The notes beneath the pieces are model-generated. The model was not told the DNA's origin and did not search any database. It saw only the letters and a list, made by a program, of their open reading frames with translations. A stretch of DNA of 64,000 nucleotides, taken from Ichthyophis bannanicus. Taxonomy: Eukaryota > Chordata > Amphibia > Gymnophiona > Ichthyophiidae. Position 1 is the first letter of the stretch. The number at the start of each line of letters is the position of its first letter. This document shows positions 20,870 through 31,258 of the stretch, in pieces. The position numbers and the translations under genes were made by a program. The stretch spans positions 1,669,788,800-1,669,852,799 of the forward strand of contig CM066031.1 in the NCBI GenBank assembly GCA_033557465.1. The letters run 5' to 3'.

Positions 20870-21892
20870 ATGTCAGTAAGGAAAAAGCTGGCCAAATTTA
20901 AATCCCCCTACGCGGAGAAATCAGGGGAAGCAGCAGAGCACATGGCATCGGGAGACGAGTCCGAGGAGGAATTAGAGAGAGCGGACGAGGGATGCACTAG
21001 AGGCGATATGTGGGGCTGGATGCGCTCCTTAAAGAAAGAGCTGGTAGCCATGAGGGGAGATATGAAAGCAGCGATGGCGAGCATCCGCGAGGACGTCCGA
21101 GACCTCGGCCATCGGGTTGAGGCGCTGGAAGAGCGTGCGGATCAGCAGGCGGAGAAGGAGGAGTTGGCGGCAGAGGCCTGGACTCAGAGATTGAGGGAGG
21201 AACATCAGCTGCTGTCGGAGAAAGTAGAGGACCTTGAGAATAGGTCCAGGCGTAACAATCTGCGCCTGAGGGGCCTTCCCGAGACAGAGGAGTTTGCGGA
21301 TGCCCCTGCTGTGGTTCGGAAGATTTGTGCGGATTTACTGCAGAGCGGAGAGAAGGGAGATGCCTCGCCAGACATTGGAGTGGAGAGAGCGCACAGGGCT
21401 CTGGGCCCAGCGAGAGAGGGACAGCCCAGGGACATAGTGGCCTGTTTAACCTCCTTTGCTGTCAAGGAAAAGGTGGCACGGGCGGCAATGGTGCGGAAAA
21501 ACTTCACCTGGTCAGGCCATAAAGTAGAAATATACCAGGACTTATCCGCGGCCACGCTACAGAGAAGGCGCGATATGCGAAAGGTCACCCAGTACTTACG
21601 AGCTGAGAACTATAAGTATCGATGGCTGTTTCCATTTGCTATACTGATGGATATAAATGGTAGGGGGAGGCGGGCCCGAAATGAGATGGAGGCCTGGAAG
21701 CTCTTGAAGCAAGAGGGTGCCCCGAGGCTGCCTGCTGAGGCGAGAGAGAAGGCGACGGAGAACACTCGGGGCGGGCACTCTGGATGGGAGCGGGTCCCTG
21801 TGAAGGGGCAGAGACTTCAGCGGAAAAACACCATTGACTCCCGGAGTGAAGGGGCGGCCGCGGCTGCCACGGAGACAGGCCGAAGTCAGTGA
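20870..21892 (+). CDS. L1/Tx1 ORF1 RNA-binding protein
   Basis: Open frame of 340 codons from ATG at 20870 (SVRKKLAKFKSPY). I prefer this start to the one 63 bases upstream because it opens a basic N-terminus as in L1 ORF1 proteins. Residues about 60-140 form a coiled coil (…MKAAMASIREDVRDLGHRVE…) that should trimerise. Then LENRSRRNNLRLRGLPE begins an RRM-like domain, and a basic C-terminal domain ends in a disordered Gly/Arg-rich tail. The product binds the LINE RNA as a chaperone. It looks intact. Confidence 0.88.
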   Translation: MSVRKKLAKFKSPYAEKSGEAAEHMASGDESEEELERADEGCTRGDMWGWMRSLKKELVAMRGDMKAAMASIREDVRDLGHRVEALEERADQQAEKEELAAEAWTQRLREEHQLLSEKVEDLENRSRRNNLRLRGLPETEEFADAPAVVRKICADLLQSGEKGDASPDIGVERAHRALGPAREGQPRDIVACLTSFAVKEKVARAAMVRKNFTWSGHKVEIYQDLSAATLQRRRDMRKVTQYLRAENYKYRWLFPFAILMDINGRGRRARNEMEAWKLLKQEGAPRLPAEAREKATENTRGGHSGWERVPVKGQRLQRKNTIDSRSEGAAAAATETGRSQ

Positions 21893-22572
21893 GGGACCGA
21901 CCGGACATGAGAGGTGGAACAGCAATTGCTTATGTTAGCAGCCGGGGCCCCCGGCCCTTGGGGGGGACTTTTGGGGGAACCGGGGTTTTGCTAGTTCTAA
22001 CGGGGGGGGGGGGGGGGGCCAGAGGAGGGCTTCAGTGGGCAAAGAGAGGACTGGGCCGGCGTCTGGAATGGACAAGGGGCTGCGCTGCAGTAAAGTTGGA
22101 GATGCGGCCCATGAACTCTCGCAGGCCCCCTGGATAGAGCGGGTGAGTGCCTCAGGAGAGGGGGGGGGGGAGGGCTTCAGCAGCCCTCCCAGCGTATGAA
22201 CCGCTAGGCTTCACGAACTGATTGTTATAGTTAATGTTATGTAAGCATGATTTTCTTTTCTTGTTCTTTTATGAAGTTGAATATGTATGGTTGCAAATGT
22301 TTATTGGGTATGAGAGGGCATGGATTCAATAGGAGAGACCTTGGGGTGTGGATATTCGCCAGCAAGCCCATGGGAACATCAGGGCGGGGGGGGATGGAGT
22401 AGGGATCATGGGAAGGGGGGCAATGGAGCGCCCTTGGGGGGGGGTCACATCCTCAGTTGCTAGCGGACGGGAGGTCCGTATGGAGGGGAGGGGGGAAGGG
22501 GGAGGGGAGGGGAGGGGGGGGAGAGGCCTGGGTTGACTGGGGGAAGAAGCGGGGGGAGTATACTGGATTAGA
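21893..22572 (+). other. inter-ORF region with G-runs
   Basis: 680 bases between ORF1 and ORF2 with no gene. It holds uninterrupted G-runs (about 17 G at 22000-22017, and others at 22160-22172, 22386 and 22500-22520) with G-quadruplex potential. Such spacing implies reinitiation or internal entry for ORF2. Confidence 0.7.
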
Positions 22573-25500
22573 ATGGCTTCCGGGTTGAAAGTGGGTAGCC
22601 TGAATGTGCGGGGCCTGAACTCACCCCAGAAGAGAAAATTGCTGTGGGGGGAGTTGAGGCGGCAAAAATGGCAGGTGGCGTTTATTCAAGAAACACACTT
22701 GCGAGAGAGGGATGAGCGGTTGATGGGTTCGGGGCAATATCGGGGATTCTTTGCAGCGGAGGAAGGGGGTAGGAGGAAGGCGGGGGTAGCAATCTTTATT
22801 AGCCAGGATGTCCCATTTGTCCCTAGCAAGGTGTTGCGGAAACCAGATGGTCGGGCGGTGGGGGTTGTGGGGGACTTAGGAGGGGAGCTAGTCACCTTCC
22901 TGTCTGTGTATGGGCCGAATATGCTGCAAAAGGGGTTCTGGGAGGGGTTGGGTAGGTGGCTCGAGGGAGAGGTGCAGGGGCAGCTTTTGGTGGGGGGGGG
23001 GGACTGTAACATAGCCCTAGATGGGAGGGCGGGACAGCGGCAGGGACAGGGGGGGGAGAAGAGACCATTGCTGAATTGGATGAAAGCGTGGGGGTTAGAA
23101 GATCTGTGGAGACTAACTCACCCTACAGATCGAGATTACACCTTTTACTCCCCGGTGCATGACTCGTACAGCAGAATCGATTACTTGTTGGGGGATGCCT
23201 ACTGGAGGGAGGCGTTGGATAGGGTGGATATAGGGGTGGTCACCTGGTCTGATCATGCCCCGGTGGGAGCTGGGTTTGGACAGCCAAGGGAACGAGAGAA
23301 ACGGTCCTTTTGGAGATTGAACGAATTTTTGTTGCAGGGGCAGGGGGTGGTGCAGAGGCTAAAGGCGGTGGTGAAGGAGTATATGCAATTGAATGATAAC
23401 GGGGAGGTCTCCACGGGGGGATTGTGGGATGGATTGAAAGCGGTGGTGAGGGGCCACTTGGTCCAGATAGGGGCGCAAAGGAAGAGGAGCAGGGTGCAGG
23501 AGGAGGAACGATTGCGGGGGCTACTCAATGGGCTGGAGAGGGCTCATAAAGAAGCTGGGGGGGCGGTCTTGAGAGGGAAGGTGGAGGAAACTCGAAGGCA
23601 ACTAAACGCACTTCAGCTGGAGCGGATAACCTTCCAATTAGAGCGGGTGGGCCAGAAGTATTACGAGTTTGATAATAAGGCGGGGAGGCTCCTGTGCCAT
23701 AAGTTAAAAGCTAGAAGGCAGCGCCAAGCAGTGGCAAAAATTAAGGGGGACCGGGATAAGCTGTTGTACAAGAGCGCGGATATCAGGGAACGATTTAGGG
23801 AATACTACAGGAGCTTGTATACAGCGGACCCTTCGGTGGAGGGGGAGGCCCTTAGGGACTACCTCGAGAACGGAGGGGAGGGGAGCAATCGGGTGGGCGG
23901 CCACGGAGAGGGAGGACTTAGAGGCAGATATCGGACGAGGAGGTGAAGGAGGCAATCCGGCGGTTGGTCCCGGGGAAATCTCCGGGTATTGACGGGTTCA
24001 CGGGTATGTTCTACAAGAAGTTGGTGGAGGAGCTGGGCCCAATATTATCTAGGGTCTTCAACGCGGTCTTGCAGGGGGAGGGGTTGCCGCGATCTATGCA
24101 TCAGGCGGCCATAGTGGTGTTACCTAAACCAGGCAAGGATCCAGCGGTCTGTAGTTCTTACCGCCCCATATCGCTGCTGAATATAGATGTTAAGATCCTG
24201 GCTAAGATACTGGCTATGCGGCTGGGGCCCCTGATGCCGGGCCTTGTTCACCCGGATCAATCCGGGTTCATTATGGGCCGGCAGGCGGCTGATGGGATTC
24301 GCCGGGTATTGCAGCTGGGGTGGCTGGCGCGGAAGGAGTCACAACAGGCCATGTTTTTATCTATCGACGCGGAGAAGACGTTCGATAGGGTGAGTTTTAA
24401 ATTCCTTCGGGAGGTGTTGGAATATGTGGGGCTGGGCCCGAGATTTCGGGCGTGGATTCAGGCCTTATACGCTTCGCCCGCAGCGACCGTGTGCGTGAAT
24501 GGGGGGTACTCCGAGTTTTTCTCTCTGGGGCGGGGAACCCGGCAAGGGTGCCCTTTATCGCCGCTCCTTTTCGCTCTAGCCATGGAACCGTTAGCAGCCA
24601 GGATTCGGTCTGTGACGGATATCAGGGGCATCGGGGTGGGGGGTGATCAGCACAAGATGGTACTATTTGCTGATGATGTCTTATTTGCTTTGACGTCCCC
24701 GAGGGAGTCACTACCGAGGCTTATGCAGGAGCTTCGGGCCTATGGGGCTCTCTCGGGCTTCAAAGTAAACTGGGATAAAACGGAGGCGTTGTCGATCTCA
24801 TTAACGAAGCTGGAGCTTGAGAGTTTGAAAGGCGCTTTCCCCTTTAGATGGGCGAGTAGATCTATCAAATACTTGGGGGTCCAAGTTACAGCGGATCCCA
24901 TGGGGATGTATGGGGCAAATTATCCCCCGTTGTTCGCTCAAGTGCAGAGGGACTTGCAGGGATGGAAGGGGGCGGAGATATCCTGGATAGGAAGGGTGGC
25001 CGCAGTCAAGATGAACATCGTGCCGCACCTGCTATACCTGTTCCAATCACTGCCAATACCGGTTCCCAGGCGGGAATTGCGCAACGTACAAAACCGGATA
25101 TTTGCATTTATCTGGGGTAGCAGTAGGCCGAGGGTGAATAGACGGGTCCTATACCAACCTAGGGAGGGGGGGGGATTCGGGGTCCCAGACGTAACAAGGT
25201 ACTATAAGGCGGCGCAATTGCGACAGGTGTTCGAGTGGCGAGAGGGGGTGACGGGTTCGAAATGCTTTCGGGCTATTGAGCAATACTGGGCGGGGGAAAC
25301 GGCACTGAAGTTTTTGCCGTGGATTTTCGGGAAGCTCCCTGAGGGAAGATGGCGGGATAATCCATATTTGTGGCACCTGACGATGGAGTGGCGTAAGGCT
25401 AACCAACACTATGCCCCAGGGGCGTGTTTTTCGCCGCTGGCGCCTGTAAGGGGGACACCGGGGTTTGATCCTGGTAGGGAGGGGGTGTTCCGGAGATGGG

Positions 25501-26348
25501 AGGAGGCGGGAGTGGTTACCTTTGCAGAGTTTATTGAACAAGGTAGGTTAATTCCCTTTTCGGATCTTAGGGTGAAGTATCGTTTGAGCGGGGGGGATTT
25601 TCTCCCATATCTGCAGGTGCAGCACTTTCTGTCTCAGCAGAGGATAAGGGAGGGGTGGCAGGGGAATAGCGATGGTAGGGTGGCACTATGGCAAGGGTGG
25701 GACTCGTCTAGGGGGCTCATTACCCAACTGTACCAGGGTTTGGGTGGGGGAGAAGGGGAGAAGTTCCCATTTCAGTTGGACTGGGAAAGGGATCTGGGGA
25801 TGGAATTGGGGGCACAAGATTGGAGAAAGATATATGTCAATATCAGCCGCCAGGCGCTGTTGGTGGCAGTGCGGGAGACGTCCTACAAGCTGCTGTACCG
25901 GTGGTACTATACGCCGGAGAGGTTGCATAGGATGTTCCCCGATGTGTCCGATCGGTGCTGGCGGGAGTGTGGGGTCAAAGGATCCTTTCGCCATATCTGG
26001 TGGGAATGTCCTCAGGTGAGCCAGTACTGGGAGATGGTGGGGCAGCGCATGCAAGATATATTTGGGGAGACGTTGGAGGTGGACATGGGAGTGGGGTTAC
26101 TGGGAATTTGGCCGACCCACTGGCCCAAGAAGAGGGCCCGGCCTATATGGGCGTGTATCCAGGCGGCGCGGAGTGAAATAGCAAGAGCCTGGAAACAGGC
26201 CCGGCTCCCGGGAGGGGAGCAATGGCAGAGTAGGGTCCGCAGGATTACACTGATGGAACAACTCACGGCGGTGAGGCGCTGGAAGCAAGAACTTTTTAAT
26301 GAGCAGTGGCTTCCAATGCTGGAATATCTGAAAAGCGACAGGCCTTGA
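22573..26348 (+). pseudogene. L1/Tx1 ORF2 endonuclease-reverse transcriptase (frameshifted)
   Basis: The endonuclease domain starts KVGSLNVRGLNSP at 22573 and shows QETHL, a GGGDCNIALDG block and WSDHAPV. The RT lies downstream: PGIDGFTGMFYKK, YRPISLLNIDVKILAKILA, SIDAEKTFDRV, GCPLSPLLFALAMEPLA, LFADDVLFAL (catalytic DD). A C-terminal cysteine/histidine knuckle CWRECG...HIWWEC lies near 25960-26010. The reading frame changes at least twice between about 23870 and 23935, in and after a GGGGAGGGGAG tract. Both flanking frames are otherwise open, 457 and about 800 codons. The product would nick DNA and copy its own RNA. Confidence 0.88.
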
Positions 26349-26626
26349 CCTAGGGAGGGGGGGGGGGAGGGAGGGGGGGTGGGGAAGGGGGGGGGGACTG
26401 GGTTGTAAGAGCTACAACTGGGTAAGGGGAGGGGACACGCCCTGGCTTTACGAATCTACAGAGCACAGGATGTATGAATAATGTATCTGGGATGGGTTTC
26501 TTCTTGTGGAGGGAGTGGAAATGTTCTTGTTCCTTTTGAGGGGTGGGTGGTACCACCTGATTGATGTCACTTGTATTAAAGCTGAATGTTAATAAAAATT
26601 TAAATAATAAAAAAAAAAAAAAAAAC
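26349..26626 (+). other. L1/Tx1 3' UTR, G-rich tract and poly(A)
   Basis: Directly after the ORF2 stop, 26354-26400 is almost pure G in several long runs. AATAAA occurs near 26590, followed by an A-tail interrupted by T (26600-26625). A G-rich 3' UTR tract is also a known feature of mammalian L1. Confidence 0.85.
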
Positions 26627-26638
26627 CTATTTGCCCAG
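26627..26638. repeat. L1/Tx1 right target-site duplication
   Basis: CTATTTGCCCAG, the exact partner of 20717-20728. Confidence 0.9.
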
Positions 26639-26830
26639 CTCGCTCTGCTTATTTGCTGCTGAATGAGCCCTAAGCTCAGAACCTTCTCCTGCTGCTTGGA
26701 GACTGAAACTACTGAAGGAGAGGGGCAGTCCTTGCCTATTTATACGGGTGTCAAAGCGATGACGTGTTTCAGTCTCCAAAGCTGCTGGAGGAGGTTCTAA
26801 ACTCTATGGTACCGGGACTGGACTACAGGG
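26639..26830 (-). repeat. DIRS G 5' end with hairpin
   Basis: Continuation of element G beyond the LINE. An imperfect inverted repeat pairs 26680-26712 (GAACCTTCTCCTGCTGCTTG and following, through GACTGAAAC) with 26768-26801 (GTTTCAGTCTCCAAAGCTGC and following). A small AT box (TATTTATACGGG, 26737) lies between. It looks like a DIRS terminus, but its partner is not in the window. 26831-26919 shows nothing I can identify. Confidence 0.45.
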
Positions 26831-26919
26831 CCGAAAAGGAACAATAGTTTTCACACAATCAGCTTGAAAGAAAGCCCTCCCATATTTGTAGTTTCTTCAC
26901 TACAGAAGGATTTGCACTA

Positions 26920-27601
26920 CTAATATTGAATACATATTCAAAGTGATAGAACTGAAGAATAAATTTAATGCAAGAGGTTATTCAAGTAAAGCAGTACAGT
27001 GGGCATATAAAAAAAGCATTTTTTAATCATGCGGAAGCTCTGCTTGAATTAAGGACTTCTACTGAGGAGGAAGAGGACACACTAATGCGTCTTTTGGTAA
27101 TCCCTTTTAATCATCAAAAATAGAATCTGTGATTAGAAAGCATTGAGGAGTTTAAGCGAGTTTGTAATTTAGAGAGCCCATGTTTGCTTACAGCAAAGGA
27201 AGGAATTTAAAAGATTTGCTCAATCTCACAATGTTGCCGGTGCAAAAGGAAAATGCTTTCACTGAAGAACATAATCATAAATGTGGCCTGTGTCAACTGT
27301 ATGACACTGCTATTCAGAGTGATAAGTTCATTAATCCTTTTAGTGGTCAGGTATACACAAGCTGATTCATAGAATTTCTCGTACTTGTACATTTATTTAT
27401 GCAATTTGGTGCCCTTGTAAAAAAATCTATATCAGTAAGACCACTCGACAACTAAAAGTGTGATCAATGGAGCAGAAATCTTACTTAAGACTCCTTAAGG
27501 ACCTTTGATGTAGCATTATATGAGGGGTAGATGCAATTTTGCGTCTTTGTGCTGCATAGCTATTATGTGAAAGAAAATGAATGAGGCGGCAATCATGGTA
27601 A
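26920..27601 (+). pseudogene. Penelope-like element fragment, GIY-YIG end (PLE4)
   Basis: Plus-strand remnants of a PLE C-terminus: KNKFNARGYS (near 26965), a KHW..LS block, HNHKCGLCQLYDTAIQSDKFINPFSGQ (about 27265-27350), then a frame change into FIYAIWCPCKKIYISKTTRQLK, which is the GIY-YIG endonuclease start. Many stops are present. DIRS F begins at 27602, so this PLE is probably F's insertion target. Confidence 0.75.
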
Positions 27602-27960
27602 AAGCATAGTTACTCACCTGTTAAAGTTATTCTCTGGGGACAGCAGGAATCAGCCCTCACATAAGGGCGACATCGGCACCAACAGAACCCGCAAGGCAAT
27701 CTCTCCCCAGATTTTAAAGAAAGCCTTTGGGAGACGTACCATGCATGTGTGGTCCCCGTCCTGCCTATGAGTGCCACCTTGCCTCAGTATGATATAAAAG
27801 ATGGCAAAAACCAGCAAGAAGCAACTTCACGGGGTGGAGGGAGGGTTGCAAGGACTGATTCCTGCTGTCCCCAGAGAACACATGTTATCAGGTAAGTAAC
27901 TATACTTTCTCTGGGAAAAAGTAGGAAGTCAGTCCTCACATATGGGACTCTCCAGCTACA
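27602..27960 (-). repeat. DIRS F 3' terminus and internal complementary region
   Basis: 27602-27790 is the terminal repeat (CAGCAGGAATCAGCCCTCAC, CGACATCGGCACCAAC, AAAGCCTTTGGGAGACG). 27855-27955 is the complementary region, in which GATTCCTGCTGTCCCCAGAG through GTAAGTAACTATAC meets TTTCTCTGGGAAAAAGTAGG. Confidence 0.78.
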
Positions 27961-28068
27961 GGCTACCAAAAAAACCTGTAAAAAGCCACAAGTGACCAGA
28001 AAAAGGTGAGCCATGAGCAGCAGTAACCGAGTCAGAAGACAACAGACCCACAAGCAACCCAAGTGTCC

Positions 28069-28082
28069 AGTGAGGAACCAGT
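28069..28082. repeat. PLE1 left target-site duplication
   Basis: AGTGAGGAACCAGT, repeated exactly at 32873-32886. Removing PLE1 restores the DIRS F sequence. Confidence 0.9.
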
Positions 28083-28085
28083 AGA

Positions 28086-28460
28086 GTACACAGTCCAAAA
28101 CGTGATTATAATAGGAAAGACAAGTTTATTATCAATTATCGGCCACCCGACACAGGCCGTGTTTCGATTACCCTTCGTCAGGGGTGGAGCCGGTAAACAC
28201 ACTACAAATATAAAAACATACATTTAAAACAAAATAAAATGCCAGATTAAGAACAGATGCTAAGAAGTCACAATATCATAATGCATATACAAAAATATAT
28301 AAATATATAAAAACAAAACATAAAATTGTATCAAATTATGTATATGTAAACAAATCATAAAATATTATAACTTAAAAACATATCATAAGACAATTATTTT
28401 AAAAAAGATTAATAAATAAATAAATATATAAGAATGTGATAGATGGGCATAATGTAAAAA
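28086..28460 (-). repeat. PLE1 inverted terminal copy (left)
   Basis: Near-perfect reverse complement of 32452-32829, from AGTACACAGTCCAAAACGTG to the AT-rich stretch ending near the ATGGGCATAATG block at 28443. Confidence 0.92.
28143..28187 (-). ncRNA. hammerhead ribozyme, PLE1 left copy
   Basis: Exact 45-base reverse complement of the motif at 32721-32765, with all pairing retained, so the element carries one ribozyme on each strand. Confidence 0.75.
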
Positions 28461-28463
28461 TTC

Positions 28464-29355
28464 TTGGATATATTATTATTTGTAACTAATATGTGGTCAT
28501 ACGTAAGAGACTCCTCACACGTTATAGAAATTTTGTCTTCTTTCAAACAAATTAAAACTGATATCATATTGGTCACACTGGATGTAGAATCCCTTTATAC
28601 GAACATACCACAACAGGCCACCTTAGACATCATTGCACGATGTCTTCTCAGAAGGACTGCCCATAAACGTATCCCCACAGCATTTCTTCTGTCTTTAGCA
28701 CAAATAGCGCTATTCGATAATTTCTTTTGTTTTAGACAACTTTTTTATAAAAGGGGTTGCTATGGATTCTGCCATGGCCCCGGACATAGCCAATCTATAT
28801 ATGTTCAACTTTGAAGAGAATTTCTTGAAAATACACCCATTTAGTGAATCAGTTGGTCTTTGGATTCGATATATTGACGACGTTTTCATCATTTGGAATG
28901 GCTCAATGGAAGCCCTCTCTGAATTTAACGTATGGATAAATCAGTTAGATTCCAATTTACGATTCTAGACGACATATGATCCTCACCAGATTTCCTATTT
29001 GGACCTTTTGATTAAAAAAGACACTAATGGTTTTTCTACAAAACTTTACAGGAAACCCACTAATAGGAATGTGCTATTGCATTATGATAGTTTTCATAAT
29101 CCCTCATTGAAGAAGAATTTCCCAGTGGCCCAGTTTCTGAGAATAAAAAGGGGTTGTACGGATGCATCTGATTTTGAAAAAGAATGCCTACACATGAAGA
29201 AACGTTTTTCAGTTAGAAAGTATCCATCATTACATGTAGAGCGGGCATATATTAGAGCAAAAGAATCCTCGAGGGATTCACTTTTGAAGCCGCGTACAAA
29301 AAAAAGCAGAGGTTGGTCTGGTATGTCCTCTCCTATATTCACAACATTCTTATAA
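28464..29355 (+). pseudogene. PLE1 reverse transcriptase (frameshifted)
   Basis: Telomerase-like RT of Penelope type. The frame starting near 28485 gives LVTLDVESLYTNIPQ (palm A). After a frame change near 28770, GVAMDSAMAPDIANLYM (motif B; read partly from 28762) leads to YIDDVFIIW (catalytic DD). A TAG at 28966-28968 is followed by YLDLLIKKDTNGFSTKLYRK and NPSLKKNFPVAQFLRIKR. The N-terminal region before palm A, present in full PLE proteins, is absent. The next frame change is near 29340. Confidence 0.85.
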
Positions 29356-29399
29356 TATAATTAAGATACTTAAAAAAAGAGTGGCATCTCATTCAATCT

Positions 29400-29679
29400 T
29401 TGCCTGCCTTTCAGAACATTAAATTAACTAAAGCACATAAACGCAATATTAATTTACATAATCTTCTTGTGACTTCTGCGCTTACGGAAAAAGGTTTTTT
29501 ATCCAAATACAAGGGACAATACCAGTGTGGTAAATGTTTGGTGTGTCTCAATGTTCTTTCAGTTAGAGATACATTTATTCACCCGACCACAAAGCAAAAG
29601 TTCCATATAAATGATTTTTCCAATTGTGACACACAGAATGTTATTTACATTATACAGTGTCCATGTGACTGTGGAAATT
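29400..29679 (+). pseudogene. PLE1 linker and GIY-YIG endonuclease, first half
   Basis: FQNIKLTKAHKRNINLHNLL, then CGKCLVCLNV (zinc-like CxxC pair) and VIYIIQCPCDCG, which is the start of the GIY-YIG fold. Interrupted here by the RTE insertion; the second half is at 30971-31258. Confidence 0.82.
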
Positions 29680-30962
29680 AAAGAACAATCGCTCTGATCC
29701 CACATGCCAGCAAGATTCTACTGAAGATTATTCAAAAGAGACTACAATCATACCTGGAACAAGAACTACCTGAAGTGCAAGCAGGGTTCAGGAAAGGTCG
29801 AGGAACGAGACACATCATTGCGGATGTGAGATGGATCCTTGAAAAGACTAAAGAATACCAAAAGGATATCTATTTGTGCTTTATCGACTATAGCAAGGCT
29901 TTTGACTGTGTAAACCATGAGAAACTCTGGGCCACATTAAGAAGCATGGGTATACCAGAACACCTGATCGTTCTCTTGTGCAGTCTGTACATTGATCAAG
30001 AAGCAACAGTTCGAACGGAACAAGGAGAAACAGAATGGTTTAAAATAAGCAAAGGTGGAAGACAAGGCTGCATACTTTCCCCCTACCTGTTTAATTTATA
30101 TGCAGAACAAATCAGAGAAGCAGGATTGTATGAAGACAACAGAGGTGTGAAGATTGGTGGAAGACTCATCAACAACCTTCGCTATGCTGATGATACTACA
30201 TTACTGGCTGAAAGTGAAGATGATCTGAAACATTTGCTTCTCACAGTCAAAGAACATAGTCTCAAAATGGGCCTGCACCTTAATGTAAAGAAGACAAAGA
30301 TCATGACAACTGGCATAATCAACAGGTTCATCGTTGAAGGAGAAGAAATTGAAATTGTGAACAACTTTAACCTACTTGGATCAAATATCAATAAAGAAGC
30401 AACAAGCAGTCAAGAAATCAAACGACGCATTGCTCTTGGCAGAATGGCTATGAAAGACCTAGATAAGATTCTCAAGAGCAGAGATGTCTCTCTCCATACA
30501 AAGATTCGACTTGTTCAAGCCATGGTATTTTCAATAACATCATATGGATGTGAAAGCTGGACAGTGAAAAAGACAGACAAGAAGAAAATTGATGCCTTTG
30601 AATTATGGTGCTGGCAGCGAATACTGTGTATACCATGGACTGCCCGAAGAACAAACCAGTCGGTACTAGAGGAAATCAAACCTAAGCTTTCTTTAGAAGC
30701 TCAGATGACAAGACTTCGACTTTCATACTTTGGACACATCATGCGAAGAGAGAGATCATTAGAGAAAGACATCATGCTTGGCAAGATAGAAGGTCAACGC
30801 AAAAGAGGAAGGCCAGCAATGAGATGGATCGATACAATAACAGCAGCTACGGGTACCAGTCTGTCAACAATGAGCCGCCTGACTGAAGACTGAACACAAT
30901 TTAGGATAGCTATCCAGAGGGTCGCCATGAGTCGACTCCGACTCGACGGCACTTAAAAACAA
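29680..30962 (+). mobile_element. 5'-truncated RTE (BovB-like) LINE
   Basis: Carries the RT to the C-terminus of an RTE-clade LINE and ends in the 3' UTR GTCGCCATGAGTCGACTCCG, ACTCGACGGCACTTAAAAAC, close to the known RTE/BovB 3' end. The flanking sequence CATGTGACTGTGGAAATT (29662-29679) recurs as CATGTGAC plus AAATT at 30963-30975, an imperfect target duplication with five bases lost. Confidence 0.88.
29775..30893 (+). CDS. RTE reverse transcriptase (5'-truncated, open)
   Basis: Uninterrupted 372-codon frame, continuous from the truncation point upstream (…RITIALIPHASKILLKII-like). Motifs: QAGFRKGRGTRHIIADVRWI, FIDYSKAFDCVNHEKLW (palm A), GGRQGCILSPYLFNLY (B), LRYADDTTLLAE (catalytic DD). 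The C-terminal YGCESWT...ELWCWQRIL and GKIEGQRKRGRPAMRWID are typical of RTE. The endonuclease is lost by truncation. The open frame suggests a fairly recent insertion compared with its PLE host. Confidence 0.85.
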   Translation: MQAGFRKGRGTRHIIADVRWILEKTKEYQKDIYLCFIDYSKAFDCVNHEKLWATLRSMGIPEHLIVLLCSLYIDQEATVRTEQGETEWFKISKGGRQGCILSPYLFNLYAEQIREAGLYEDNRGVKIGGRLINNLRYADDTTLLAESEDDLKHLLLTVKEHSLKMGLHLNVKKTKIMTTGIINRFIVEGEEIEIVNNFNLLGSNINKEATSSQEIKRRIALGRMAMKDLDKILKSRDVSLHTKIRLVQAMVFSITSYGCESWTVKKTDKKKIDAFELWCWQRILCIPWTARRTNQSVLEEIKPKLSLEAQMTRLRLSYFGHIMRRERSLEKDIMLGKIEGQRKRGRPAMRWIDTITAATGTSLSTMSRLTED

Positions 30963-30970
30963 CATGTGAC

Positions 30971-31258
30971 AAATTGTATGTGGGCAAGACTATTCGCAAT
31001 ATTAGGACTAGGATCATAGAGCACAAGAGCAGCATTAGAAGAGGTCTAATTGAGAAACCCCTTGTTGCCCATTGGCAAGAAAAACAGCACAAAATTATGG
31101 ATCTAAAGTTTTTTATTATTAAGAAGGTTAAGATCAACTGGAGAGGCAGTGACAATAATAAAACTATCATGAGGCTTGAACAACGATATATATTTCTATT
31201 AGACACTTTGATTCCCAATGGTCTTAATGTAGATAAGGATTTTTCAGTTTTCCTTTAG
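30971..31258 (+). pseudogene. PLE1 GIY-YIG endonuclease, second half
   Basis: The frame KLYVGKTIRNIRTRIIEHKSSIRRGLIEKPL contains the YVG and RTR..EHK parts of GIY-YIG, and ends RLEQRYIFLLDTLIPNGLN. It completes the fold begun before the RTE insertion. The stop is at 31258. 31259-32451 is AT-rich 3' sequence with no gene. Confidence 0.85.

Larger units (their letters stand above)
20729..26626 (+). mobile_element. near-full-length L1/Tx1-group LINE
   Basis: A 5.9-kb non-LTR retrotransposon with a short 5' UTR, ORF1, ORF2, a G-rich 3' UTR and a poly(A) tail, flanked by a perfect 12-bp duplication. Target-primed insertion into DIRS G is evident. Composition is strikingly G-rich on the sense strand. 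ORF2 is frameshifted at its middle, so this copy is not autonomous. Confidence 0.92.

Noticed and set aside
21596..21925. Minus-strand frames antisense to the end of L1 ORF1
   Set aside because: Shadow of ORF1 coding sequence and the G-rich spacer.
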